From assembly GCA_964058805.1 (NCBI GenBank), contig CAXKVV010000496.1, forward strand, positions 1 to 37,444: a DNA stretch of 37,444 bases, given 5' to 3'. The notes under the pieces are model-generated. The model was not told the DNA's origin, searched no databases, and worked only from the letters and a program-made list of their open reading frames with translations. The first letter of the stretch is position 1; every line of letters starts with the position of its first letter. Shown piece by piece: positions 1 to 10,662 of the stretch. This DNA is from Schoenoplectus triqueter (Eukaryota; Streptophyta; Magnoliopsida; Poales; Cyperaceae). The position numbers and the translations under genes were made by a program.

Positions 1-14
1 TCAACGATTAAGGA

Positions 15-256
15 AACGTATAACGATTATTTAAATCGTTATAACGTTTCTGAAGCTCATTAGACTTGTCAGAAAGTTGGTCAAACCAGTCAAAGCGTTA
101 TAACGGTTTTGTAAAGCATTCAACGTCTCTGTGTAACGTTATAACGATTCATTCTATTCATTTTGGAATCGTTATAACGTTTCAATATAATTCTGACAAG
201 GGTATTCTTGAAAAATCCAAGACGTTATAACGATTTATGAATCTTTATAACGTTTT
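15..256. repeat. Array of CGTTATAACG palindromes in the LTR promoter
   Basis: The perfect 10-bp palindrome CGTTATAACG occurs five times (37-46, 96-105, 137-146, 170-179, 223-232). Two degenerate copies lie near 15-25 and 244-252. All lie upstream of the TATA box at 294. The spacing is irregular (33 to 59 bp), which suggests repeated protein-binding sites more than a simple tandem repeat. Confidence 0.85.
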
Positions 257-293
257 CTAGCGTAAGAATATCAGTTTTTCTGTTAATGACTCA

Positions 294-300
294 TATAAAA
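294..300 (+). promoter_or_regulatory. TATA box of the LTR
   Basis: TATAAAA followed by GGG, directly downstream of the palindrome array. Transcription would be expected to start about 30 bp further on and would include the 31-bp duplication at 500-561. Inferred from position only. Confidence 0.5.
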
Positions 301-499
301 GGGATGTTCTAAGTGTAAAGAAATCAAGAAAATTGTTAACATTCTTTTTACAACCCAGAGCATTTTATTCTGCAAATAATTGAGCTGATTCCTTCCTTTG
401 CAAATTACAAGAACAAAAGATCTTGATCTAGCCAAATCAATAGATTTTTGTTTAATCTTCAGTTTTTTTTTTATTCCCTTGAGTGTTATCTCAAACTTT

Positions 500-561
500 C
501 TCTTTGAGCTTTAAGTGCTCATCTGTTGCTCTCTTTGAGCTTTAAGTGCTCATCTGTTGCT
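500..561 (+). repeat. Perfect 31-bp tandem duplication in the LTR
   Basis: The 31 bases at 500-530 are repeated exactly at 531-561. The unit starts CTCTTTGAGCTTTAAG. The lack of any difference indicates a recent slippage or duplication in the transcribed part of the LTR. Confidence 0.9.
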
Positions 562-716
562 CTCTTTTTAATTACAGTTTTTAGTCTTCTTGCACTTATT
601 TTGTGAAGAAGCTAAAGCTTTTGTATTGTACCTGAATTTTTGAGTAATTAAACGACATTCCGTTTGTGGGTGAGACCCGGAGACATATGCATTATTATAG
701 CTGAACTCCGTTAACA

Positions 717-2616
717 TTTTTCTGTGTTTCTTATAATTTCTGTAATTTGTGGGTAATAACCATCAACTATTCCTTAAAATATCATATATTATTTACTTAA
801 TCAGTATTTTAGCTAGTTAGCGTTTTTACATGCATTTTGTTTTAACAAGGAGAACATGGATTTTCTTTTTGTACATATTTTTTTTAAAAAAAAACGTGCA
901 CAAAATTGTTACTCTATTGATAATGAATTGAGTCATATCGGGTTCGGATGGGATCGTCATTATTTTATTTTATTTTTTATCCGACCTGATCCGACCTGTT
1001 TAGTTTTGGATCAAAATTTCTTTGACCGACCCAATCCAAACGGGTCACAGGTCAACTCGACCCAACATGTATAAAATAATTAAGTATTTATTAATTAATT
1101 ATATTTTTTAAGTAATTAAATATTAATTAATTTATAATTAACTTAATTAATATATAAGCTTTAACTAGTATTAAATCATAAAATTACTTAAAAATATATA
1201 ATTAAATGGATTAGGTGGAGTAGACACATATCCGATCATGACAGATGAAAAAAAATGATCCATATATACCAATTTATTTTCAGATTATTTCAGATCAAAT
1301 CAGGTTGACCTATCATCGGATTAAATTTTTATAACCTTGACTCTATTCTCATAATCTATCATTACCGATGATCTTTTTAGAACCGCATGTTTTGCATAAA
1401 TGATGATGGGTCTCATTTTTCTACATAAAAGATGCAAGTTCGAATATTGTAATAAACATTTGAAAAGTAATAAATATTGGAACTTACGAAGTCTTATTTT
1501 ATATACTTAGAACTAAAAAGAATGACAATTTCATAAATCGTTATTAATTTCAAGTTCCGATGATGTTGACTCCAAAATTTTCTCTGACATATTAAATAGA
1601 GTTTTCTGAATAAGTTTTACACATGACAAATATATTAAAACTATGATGAACTTGCCGATAACATGTACATAGGAAACAATGACGGATACAGAAAGTTTTT
1701 TTTATTAGTGGTGTCAATCCATTAAATTTAGAGAGATTTCACTGGTCAATTAATTAATTTAGAAAAAAGTTTACCATCATAAAAAAATTGTAAATACAAA
1801 GAAATTTCAAATTTTAATGGAATCAATTAAGCCGAATTAGATAAATTTATAATGTACGTAGCTCAGTAACTGATAAGAAACTTTCCTAAAACTCTTAAAA
1901 AAAAACCCACGGTATAGAGAGTGAATTTATGATTGAAGTCTTCTTGGAAATAATCAATTTGGTACTTGTCACATTAAATTAGCAATTGTTTTAGGTGTTG
2001 CTATTTAAAGAAATTCGACAGAACAACCTAGAAAATTTTAACCTATTTAATGAATAACTCGCAGTATAAAATGAAAAATAACATGATTTACCATATGTTT
2101 TCACATTTCATGGGACTGGCATTTTCTAGCACGGCGGAGGCCCCCTTCAAATTAGGGTTGTAATTGAATTCAGATGGGATCTTGCAGAATTCAAATGTAA
2201 ATCTATAAAAAAACGTAAGATTCATATGTAAATTTGTTGACATATAATTTTATTGTATTTATAATTTATTTATTGGATTCATGACGGATTTGAATTTAGA
2301 TCCTATAAATATCCAAATGCAAATTTATTATATCCGGCGGTTCATTTTTTAAAATTCATATGTAAATTTAATAAACTATGAAATACATTTTAAAAATTCA
2401 TATTCGGATTTATTTGTGAGGATTCGAATCAATTTTTTTTTAATTATAGATATATTCATTACAGCCTTCAAATCTCATGTTTTTTCAAGAATTCAGGTTA
2501 ATTTCAAAAAATTGATACCTCGTATCATGATGCTCAGAATACGGTCAACACACCATCATGACACGTACTATATCTTTAGATATATCATATATGGAATTTT
2601 TTTTTTTTAAATGACA
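717..2616. other. AT-rich intergenic stretch with a GGGTCG-type repeat
   Basis: No gene is visible. Positions 935-1335 resemble 24599-24990 in the same orientation. Both have a GC-rich head with GACCC/GGGTC motifs and an AT core containing TAATTAATTTATAATTAA and AAATCATAAAATTACTT. Both then return to GGTTGACC-type sequence, so they are two old copies of one non-autonomous transposon. The rest (1340-2616) is AT-rich with no recognisable feature. Confidence 0.5.
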
Positions 2617-2624
2617 CTCAAATA

Positions 2625-2956
2625 ATACGAATTTCAATATGCGTGTGGTTAACCACTGCATAGCACATATGCGATATGCGGGTACATATTCGGTTCAGTA
2701 TGCGGATATGTGTATTCTAAAAAATTTTTATAATATTTGAATTGATCATTTATTTTTGAAATTTTTTAATGTAAAATAAAAAAATATAATAAGATATTAA
2801 TATAATTTTGAATATTTTGCACGAAAAATATAATATAATTAATTTTATAGGCTTAATACGATAAACATTTAAAAAAATAATATGCATTATTGAATATACG
2901 AATGCATGTGGCATCGCACCGCATATGCGATAATGCGGCCGCATTTTAAAACAATG
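2625..2956 (+). mobile_element. hAT-type MITE, copy 1 (5' end trimmed)
   Basis: This region matches the reverse complement of 30058-30431 along almost its whole length, including a CATATGCGATATGCGGG segment and an AT core. The right end reads CCGCATTTTAAAACAATG. Flanks are CTCAAATA (2617-2624) and CTCAAATT (2957-2964), an 8-bp target duplication with one mismatch. About 11 bases of the left terminal repeat are missing compared with copy 2. The hAT assignment rests on the 8-bp duplication. Confidence 0.75.
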
Positions 2957-2964
2957 CTCAAATT

Positions 2965-4680
2965 TACGGATTTTGCGTCTCATAACTCATGTCGTTTCAA
3001 CTGGACGTGTGTTTATTTAGGAAGACATTGCACATGTTGATATAAAAGTCGAAATCAAATTTCTTTTTTACTTTCTTAAAAAAAATGCTAAACACGGCCT
3101 GTTATGATTTTACCCTGCATCATACACAAGCACACTCACACACGCAATGCACAATTGCATACGTACCAACAAATTAAAATCCCCATTGAAACTCTGAAGC
3201 TAACCTACACAGTAAATGCCCAATTAACTAATCAGAAGACGGAGAATAAGTTCAGAGGAATGAATAATTTCTGAAAAAAAATAAAAATCCAAGGCTGCAT
3301 GTCTTACCGAGTGCAAACCCGAGAGTGAAAACAGGCGGAGAGGGCTACTAATAGGAGCAAGCTACACCGTGCTCTCTCTCCAACCCCATTTTTCCTTAGT
3401 AAAATATTTGATTTTTTTATATATATCTTGTATGGTGCATCTTCATCCATATAACGACGTCATTCCTAATACGGACAAAGTCATTTTGACTGAACTTGTT
3501 ATATATATTATGTCATAATTTATTTTCTCTTCGTTTGATTTAATAATATTTTTTTCTTCAATACAGAAGTTAGAGATATATTATATTTTAATTATGCAAA
3601 GCATTAATAACATCCAGTAGGTGCCAATTGGTATAATTCATGTGATAACTTGTAGTGAAGTATGAAATGAACTTGAACGTCATATTATATTAAAAATGTC
3701 CCGATCTATATATGAACATAATTATCTTAATTGAAAATTCTCATATGTACACTGGTATTACAAAATATCTTGGAGGAGGAAAATTGATTTTTAATTTACA
3801 AATTTTTTCATTCAGAAATTTTGTACTTCAGCAGTTAGCTTTGTAAATTTTGTTGAAAAAAATTCACGTTTAATTATGAATAAAATTAAGGATGAGCTTC
3901 AGAAATCAAGTTGATTTTATATTCTTTGAAAAATAATTATTAAATTGTGGGCGTGTGAATATATTAAAAAACATTTTTCGTATTCCTAGCTAAAAAAATG
4001 TAGAATCCTAAATGTCACTTTAAAAGTGTCTCAATATGTATGGGTTTTTTTTAGTGTCGTTTGAAAACTCTTTCAGTTAAAAATATTATATGTAGCACTA
4101 ATATTTTTTTATAAATAAATGATATATTTTATTTAGATATAATTTATGTCTAAATCAATTATAAATACTCTTAAATTTTTAAATAAGAGTAATACATTAT
4201 TTATTAAATATGATTTACGAAATACAATATTTATTAAATAAGATCAATAGTTTTTTTTACATTAAAAAATTAATAATAGTTGGTATTTAAAAATAATAAA
4301 TGAAATAGAGACGAAAAATGACTTTGATCAAGATATGAATTGTTTATCGTTATGGATATTCTATCATTATTTTTAATTTAAAAAAATGATAAAAACTGAA
4401 CATGACTGAAAGAATTTAATTAATACATATGTCCTTAATAATAAATATATTTTATAATATAATATAAATATAATGCATAACCTCTTATTAAAGAATAACA
4501 CTTCTGCTCCCACATTTTTGTGTACTGAAAAGGCTTTTGCCAACAAGGTATCGAGCTCATAAAAAAATAAAATATATAACAATAAATAAAAGAGGGTTTG
4601 ATGTGGACACGACAAGATGCCGCCACATGTCGTCTAGTCGTAACAAAGGATCAGCATTTCATAAGGAACTCTCAATATTT
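2965..4680. other. AT-rich intergenic region, no feature recognised
   Basis: No coding potential, RNA gene or clear repeat is visible. Long A/T runs dominate. It is the distal upstream region of the WOX gene. Confidence 0.6.
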
Positions 4681-4691
4681 CCCTGACAATG

Positions 4692-4913
4692 GGCCCCACC
4701 ATTCATGAGTCTTCCTCAGAACATCACATGCGCTTGTTAGTGGGTTAGTGCTCCTCCAAACAAAGCCAAACATCTTGGCCCCACAGTTCACATTGAAGTC
4801 TCCTCGCTGCAACAACAAATTAATGCCAAAGAAACCTAAGATACAAGTGCACCGTAGCTCGCTCCAAGGGTCAATATATAACTCAATATAATGCCGAAGG
4901 TGTGGGGGCCCAC
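4692..4913 (+). promoter_or_regulatory. Cluster of TCP-type GGNCCCAC sites upstream of WOX
   Basis: GGCCCCAC occurs at 4692-4699 and 4777-4784. GGGCCCAC lies at 4906-4913 within GTGGGGGCCCAC (4902-4913), which carries class I and class II type half-sites in both directions. GGNCCCAC is the known core of class I TCP factors. The block is more GC-rich than its surroundings and lies 0.8-1.0 kb before the WOX start codon. That it regulates WOX is inference. Confidence 0.5.
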
Positions 4914-5042
4914 ATGTCCCTCTTCCCCCCTCTCTTTTGTTGTACTTGCATGCAATTTGACAAATCTAGGTAGGGTTGCGGAGGTGGAAATGTGGAATCA
5001 ATCAGACCTGATTAAAAAACCTTGAGGTTGATTATTTAATTG

Positions 5043-5092
5043 ATTTCTTACCTTGCCGACGGCGACGGGCATTCGTAGTACAGGTAAGAAAT
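5043..5092. repeat. Short inverted repeat (hairpin) in the WOX upstream region
   Basis: ATTTCTTACCT (5043-5053) and AGGTAAGAAAT (5082-5092) are perfect 11-bp complements around a GC-rich loop. A 16-bp direct repeat, CGGAAGCCATGCATGT, follows near 5117 and 5191. Function unknown. Confidence 0.5.
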
Positions 5093-5517
5093 ACCTTTAT
5101 TTAATCGGAAGAACCTCCCCGGAAGCCATGCATGTAAGTAATCACCTTCATGGTAAGTTCATTTATTTAATTAATCATAATTTCATATAGTCGGAAGCCA
5201 TGCATGTCTTTCAAATTATTCATCATATAACTAACGCATCCCAAACATATAAACATTTAGATACATATATCTGTCAATTCTAATACATACTGAAGTCACT
5301 TTCCAAAGCATGCAGCAATTCTTAATTCTTGAAATAGTTAATTTGGTAAGGACATATTAGTCATTAATTCGATCGGCAAAATAAAACAAACTATACCTTC
5401 ACTATGACCGCATTCAACACTAAAATAACTCTTTCTAGAAGTAATAAAATTCTTCTTGTGAAACTACAAGTACCGCTCTAACATACCAACATATGCATGT
5501 TTGCAACCATTGTCTTT

Positions 5518-5567
5518 GTCTATCTAGGTATCTATATTTATCTATATTTATCTATCTATCTATCTAG
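5518..5567 (+). repeat. TCTA microsatellite in the WOX 5' region
   Basis: Interrupted TCTA/TCTATATT repeats end in an uninterrupted TCTA run, about 120 bases before the start codon and therefore probably in or near the 5' UTR. Length variation between individuals is likely. Confidence 0.8.
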
Positions 5568-5685
5568 GTCAGGTGTTTCTCTCTCTACTTTGTTAACATA
5601 TCAATTTATACCTTTCTAACGCTTCTAATTACTTAAACTCATATACCCACTTACTGAATTGGTCAGGCTTAATTGTTCCACCTCC

Positions 5686-8011
5686 ATGGAAAAACAAACA
5701 CCAGAGATTTTCCAAACCAGTCCCGTCCATGTCGAACCCGACTCGCCTGAGCCGGTTCGGACCCGTTGGACACCCAAACCTGAACAAATCTTGATACTCG
5801 AGTCGATCTTCAACAGTGGCATGGTGAACCCATCAAAGGAGGAAACAGTGCGTATCAGGAAGCTTTTAGAGAAGTTCGGTGCGGTGCGTGATGCCAACGT
5901 GTTCTATTGGTTTCAGAACCGTAGATCCAGGTCCCGCCGCCGACAACGCCAACAACAGGCTAGTACCGGGCCCCAGCATGTCAGTGGTTGCAATTCCATG
6001 TTTTTAGCTGCTGCTTCTAATAGCTGTTCAAGTAGGGGCAGCAACGATCAAAGCCCTTCATATTGTAATTATAGTTCTGGCGTTGCTGCTGGAGCTGTTA
6101 TGAATAATCCTGTTGCTGTTTCTTGTTCTTCTTCTGTTAGTTCTTTAAACCCTAGCATTTTGAGAGATGATGCCGGGGATGATCTCTTTGCTATATCACG
6201 TCGATTCGGGCTATTGGAGAGTGAGCACAGTGCTAATTCCACATGCTCTTCAGACTTGCCACAATTGCACTATGAACCGACTGGTAAGGGTGCTGACAGT
6301 ATGCATTTGTGATTGCTTCATACTATATGAAAGTGTTCATTATAAAATTGAAATTCTAAATTAAAACAAAGATCAAATTTTGGCTAATTTGATTTTTTTT
6401 CTCTTTAGACTAAATGAATTTACTAGCGGTTTCTCTAGTCACTTAATTTTAAACAGATAGATTCTTAATTAGAGCTTCATAAGATAATTAATGCTCAGAT
6501 GATCTTGGTTATTTACTTATTTCTTAAAAGCTTTTTTATATCTAATGAAGGACATTATTATCTGTCTCATGTGCATTATAATATAAAGTATGTTTCTGAC
6601 ATATTAATATCTGTGTGAGAGAAAATAGAGTCATTCACAAACATATTTTTGACAAATGATTTTCCCTTTCCATGCATACATAATTAAGAAATTAAAGGGA
6701 CAAAGTTTGTAATTTTTATGATTGTGTATATGTATATATATATGAGAGTTCCGATATATATAATTATTTATCTTCAAGAATGAGTGCATTGATTATTGTA
6801 GTTCTGACCAAAAGTTTTCTACTAATCCAGCCAATTCTAAGATGATGAAAAATTATGATTTGCCCTTAATTCAACTCTTTTCCAGTACTGTTATAGCTAG
6901 TAGTATTGCCACATTTTATAGCCAACTCAGAAAATATATTAGTAACTAAGTTCACAATATTTATTGTTTAATGCAGGAACATTGACAGTGTTTATAAATG
7001 GAATGGCATTGGAGGTGCCAAGGGGACCCATAGACGTGCGATCAATGTTTGGATACGATGTGATGCTTGTGCATTCGTCCGGAGAGATTCTTCCTGTCAA
7101 CGAGCACGGATTTCTCATGAAAGGCTTTCAGATGGGGGAGAGCTACTTTCTTGTATGTCTCGTGAATTAATTCTTCTAAATTTCCTTAAGTTATTCATTA
7201 TGATTTTTCATTTTTTGAAGTACATAATTTTGTGTTGTCTCTCACTGTCATTAATTAGACCTCAGAAATTTTATATTTATTTTACATAATTTATATCTAA
7301 CAATAGGAATATATCTACATTTCTATATAAGTATATAACTGAATGATTTAAAGAGCAAAGATTGGTTGAATGATGAGAAAGATCAGCACTTTGGTCTCAT
7401 GCATTATCTTGGATTCGTCTTCTTATAATGCAAAGTGCAAATTAACAGAGAGTATGCAAAGCATATATATAAGAATCGATAAATTGTATGCCATCAACTT
7501 TGCATGTAATCTCTGATATTTCTACTTTATCTCAATGAAACTTAATCATTTCAATCGTCCCCCAGCCTTAAATAAACGGCAATTGTATACCTGCTAACCT
7601 TACAGAAAAAAAAATCATGGTAATTACGGGCCAACCATTGTGATCTAGCATATACTGTGTACATAATTACATATATATGTCAGGCTTCTGAAAGAATGAT
7701 GATATTTTATGCATTCTTTAATGACCATGATGCATTATAAAATAATAAGCCCAAATTTCATGAAATATCATTATACACGCTAGTACTTAACACAAGTTCT
7801 TTTAATTTTAATTGGAGTAATTTGTCAGGACCGTCTCCTTTTGCCTATATATAAATATTTTTTTAATGTTTGGACAATTCCACTCATGCCTATATATATA
7901 ACTTGCACATTCAAAATGCTTACGTATATGCTTTCCGGATTTTTCTCTTGAATTGACTAATTATACTGTTCTACAATTTACTGTTTACTTCAGGTTTCAA
8001 GATCTGTTTGA
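5686..8011 (+). CDS. WOX11/12: WUSCHEL-related homeobox transcription factor, WOX11/WOX12 type
   Basis: Nuclear transcription factor; family members drive founder-cell fate in adventitious roots and callus. Exons: 5686-6283, 6977-7152 and 7994-8011. Both introns (6284-6976, 7153-7993) are GT-AG and the phases fit, giving 263 aa, the usual length (about 260-270). The start is the first in-frame ATG (5686). The homeodomain spans residues 25-89, with [19 protein letters not shown] and then [20 protein letters not shown]. That basic tail separates WOX11/12 from WOX8/9. A Ser/Asn-rich linker follows. Exon 2 encodes the conserved tail [18 protein letters not shown] and [16 protein letters not shown]. 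Exon 3 adds only VSRSV and the stop, completing the family ending SYFLVSRS. Reading through intron 2 would give VCLVN instead. Residue 68 is Arg where I expect Gly (GAVGDANV). There is no WUS-box, as expected for this clade. Which paralogue (11 or 12) cannot be told. Confidence 0.93.
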
Positions 8012-8339
8012 AGCATGATCAAGTTCAAATATTTGCAGTTTATTCTCATTTCTTTAGCTTTTTTTTTGTTTAAACTTCGTGTTATTGATGTTTTTAAGCA
8101 GTACCCGATCAGTGACATATCAAATTTATTGGTTGTATAATAGTATTAAATCATGTGTGTTTCTGCGTGTTTATCTATTTTTTTTCATTGTAAGAGCATG
8201 TGCTGAAATTTATTTATCTAGACTTCATGTTCATCCTTTACATACAAGTATATTTTTTGTTTTCCTCTTAACCATTAATTATTCTTTATTGTAAAATTCA
8301 TCAGTGCCAAAATGTTTATTTTTTGTAGTAGGCTAGATT
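8012..8339. other. WOX 3' UTR and flank
   Basis: T-rich sequence follows the TGA at 8009-8011. No canonical AATAAA is obvious in it, so the polyadenylation site cannot be placed. No other gene is visible. Confidence 0.4.
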
Positions 8340-9330
8340 CCTACTAATTATATTGAATAAGAAAAAAAATTTACAAAAGGAGCTCTCGGATATAGCTGTG
8401 CAGCTCGACACCACGACCAGAATTATAACGTGAAAAGTACATCTATCATCTGTGAGAAGATAGATGCCACGTTCCACCTCCTAATCCCTACCCTTTTCAT
8501 GACAACCATATAATTATGAAACAAATACATGCTAGCAGTGCTCGAGCCAACTCAATAGATCCATTGTTATGTGTTGCAGCAATAGGATCCAAATTATTTC
8601 CTTTGATCTTCAAACAGCCTCCTGTTTCTTTTTTTCCGGATGTGCCAGAAAATTTCCATGCATGCAAGGGAGTCCCATTGAATCAGGTGTGAACCCGAGG
8701 CCCTGAATGTTGTGCAATGAGCCATATTTATTGTACTGTCTCGTCAGACGGCACCAGTAAGTTAAATTGTGTTGTAGCACTAACCAAAGAGCTGCTGAGA
8801 ATTGGCATTCGACAAATAAGTGTTGCCCAGTCTCAAGTACCTGTGCATTGCAGTCTTTCAGAGTTGACAACATGGATGCAATGTACAGCTCCTTTTGACC
8901 AGCACTTCTTGTGTTAGATCTAAAGTTCTTAACCTTGTTAGCTGTCTTAATTCACCATAACCTCCTGTGGTATATTGAGATTATACCAGTGTTATGCATC
9001 ATTAAGTACGTGAACCTGACCGAGATATACCCCGATTCAGTCCAACGCCAGACGGCCTGTTCTGTGATTGTGCTGGTTGGATTGAGCATTTGAAGAATGG
9101 CTGCAACTGCTTTAGCGTTTTTATGAAGTACGAGGCCTCCCCATTATTTATGAGATCCAGGTTTGTGGTTCCATATATGTGCCGAATACTTGCCACCCAA
9201 CTCAAGTTTTTTATTGGCAAAAAAGGCAATGCCCATCCTGTAAAGGTTTTACTTGTCCGATGTTTCCCCCGACTAATTCACAACTCTTACATAGTTCTGA
9301 GTTCAGCTGTTTAAAGAAAGATCTCTATCA
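8340..9330 (-). pseudogene. LINE (L1-type) ORF2 C-terminal remnant with zf-RVT domain
   Basis: Decayed end of a non-LTR retrotransposon read on the - strand. 9053-8955 translates to a clean 33-residue stretch starting VWRWTESGYISVRFTYL and ending YHRRLW. This is the conserved block before the reverse-transcriptase zinc-binding domain of plant LINEs. After a frame change, 8873-8610 gives HLFVECQFSAALW (8822-8784), the zf-RVT signature, with one of the usual cysteines apparently lost. Further down, an RCFEDQRK-like stretch and a T/A-rich tail near 8340 resemble a LINE 3' end. There are several stops and frame changes, and the catalytic reverse transcriptase is absent or unrecognisable. It lies about 330 bp beyond the WOX gene on the opposite strand. 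Confidence 0.65.
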
Positions 9331-9479
9331 AGGAATTTTGTTTAATCCGCGACGAGCTTTAGAAGGAATCACTCGATCTAACTGGGTTGCGATCTGAGCA
9401 GTGTTTAATTTTTTTTTTTGGCCCATTTTAAAGCAGCCTTTAGAGTATTTTTTTTTTGGAAAAATATATGGTGTCCTCC

Positions 9480-9910
9480 TAATGTATTAAAATCGAAATG
9501 GGTCGGGACTAATTCGGATGAATTAGACGTGTTTGATCAGGATGGATTATGACATGTTAGATTTGAGAGGGTGTAGCTGTAATCCTTTTTAGAACCATGG
9601 ATCGGACAGGTCGATGGGAGGGTCGAAGGGAGGAGCGGATTGGGTTGGGTATTTTGAAATACTGATTTTTTTTTTAATTTAAAAGTAATTGAAATAAATC
9701 TAAATGAATTCTCAAAATTTCCGAAAATGATAAAATAATTATTGAAAATATATAATCAATAATATTTTTGACCAATTTTTATTTTTTATTTTTTTGGTTT
9801 TTTCACAACTAAAAAAAAGTAGAACGAGTAAACACCGTGTTTTTTTTTTCAAATTTAACAGGTTTCAACGAGTTGGGTCAACGGGTTTGAACAATGAATT
9901 ATGATTTATA
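9480..9910 (+). mobile_element. GGGTCGGG-headed repeat, related to 28015-28546
   Basis: The head (TAATGTATTAAAA then GAAATGGGTCGGGACT), the AT core (AAATGAATTCTCAAAATTT, AATTATTGAAAATATATAA) and the tail (GAGTTGGGTCAACGGGTTTG) match 28015-28546 in the same order. That copy has hAT-type ends and an 8-bp duplication, so this one is probably an older copy whose right end is lost. Confidence 0.55.
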
Positions 9911-10657
9911 TTCTTAATTCAAATTATATGAGTAGTTAATATTCAAAATCTAAAATATTTCACTTTAAATTAGCATTTCGATCTTATTAGAGTTTTGGAC
10001 ATATAATTTGAATTTTTTTATTGCAAATATGTATACCTCTCTTTTCTGAGAATTCTCTGGCAATATGAATAAATAGAAATAAAAATGATAATCGGAGTTG
10101 TTTCTAAAGTTCTAATAGACGAATTTAATAATAATTATTAAATGTTTTATGTGGCGTCCTTTATACATGGCCTCGATAATATATCACCAAAATAACGCTT
10201 GACCTTTACTTGATCAGCTTTTTTTGTTGATCTTGGAATTTATTTTTGTTTGGAATAAATGGCCTTGTGGTGATTAAGAAAACATGACCTTTACTTAATC
10301 GGCAAAATAATAAATTTATTATTGTTTTGGTGTCTTGGAATTTGAAAACATCATTTATTTCTGTTTAAAAAAAATGATGATTAAGTAAAAGGTCGCCTTG
10401 TGGTCATTTAACAGAAATGGAGTTCTCTGATTTATTTATTTTTTATAAATTCCAAGATTTAATTCTGTTATATTTTGTTGAAAAACAACAATAAATTTTC
10501 CATTAGTAAAGGTCAATTATTTGAAATGTGTCAATTATTATGGTTGATAAAGATTAATATTACACAACCATGTCTAAAAAACACTAGAAAAATAAAGAAA
10601 AACAAAAAGTTCTTCATCATACATTCGAAAAATCCTTCTATGCTTTGTAACAGATTT
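9911..10657. other. Intergenic, with an inverted repeat at 10286-10394
   Basis: AT-rich with no gene. GACCTTTACTTAATC (near 10286-10300) and GATTAAGTAAAAGGTC (near 10379-10394) form imperfect complements. A related direct copy, GACCTTTACTTGATC, lies near 10201. This looks like the remains of a small foldback element without resolvable ends. Confidence 0.4.
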
Positions 10658-10662
10658 GTTAT
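10658..10662. repeat. Target site duplication GTTAT, left
   Basis: GTTAT directly precedes the TGTAACACC end at 10663. The same five bases follow the other end at 15579. Confidence 0.75.

Larger units (their letters stand above)
1..716 (+). mobile_element. 3' portion of a Ty1/copia-type LTR (Sirevirus-like)
   Basis: The left edge of the window lies inside an LTR. A TATAAAA box (294-300) follows a block of repeated palindromes. After it comes a T-rich leader, then a GGGTGAGACCC segment and an end in TTAACA at 716, the CA end expected of an LTR. No primer-binding site such as TGGTATCAGAG follows 716, so this is the right end of an element or a solo LTR in + orientation, not a 5' LTR. Repeated palindromes upstream of the TATA box are known from Sirevirus LTRs, hence the tentative lineage. 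The TG start and any 5-bp target duplication lie outside the window. Confidence 0.6.

Noticed and set aside
2750..2983. 77-codon frame on the - strand
   Set aside because: Lies almost wholly within a hAT MITE; AT-rich codons and no conservation of protein type.
5659..5685. Upstream extension of the WOX frame to 5659
   Set aside because: It would begin at TTG. The first ATG is 5686, its protein has the family's usual length, and the extension has no conserved residues.
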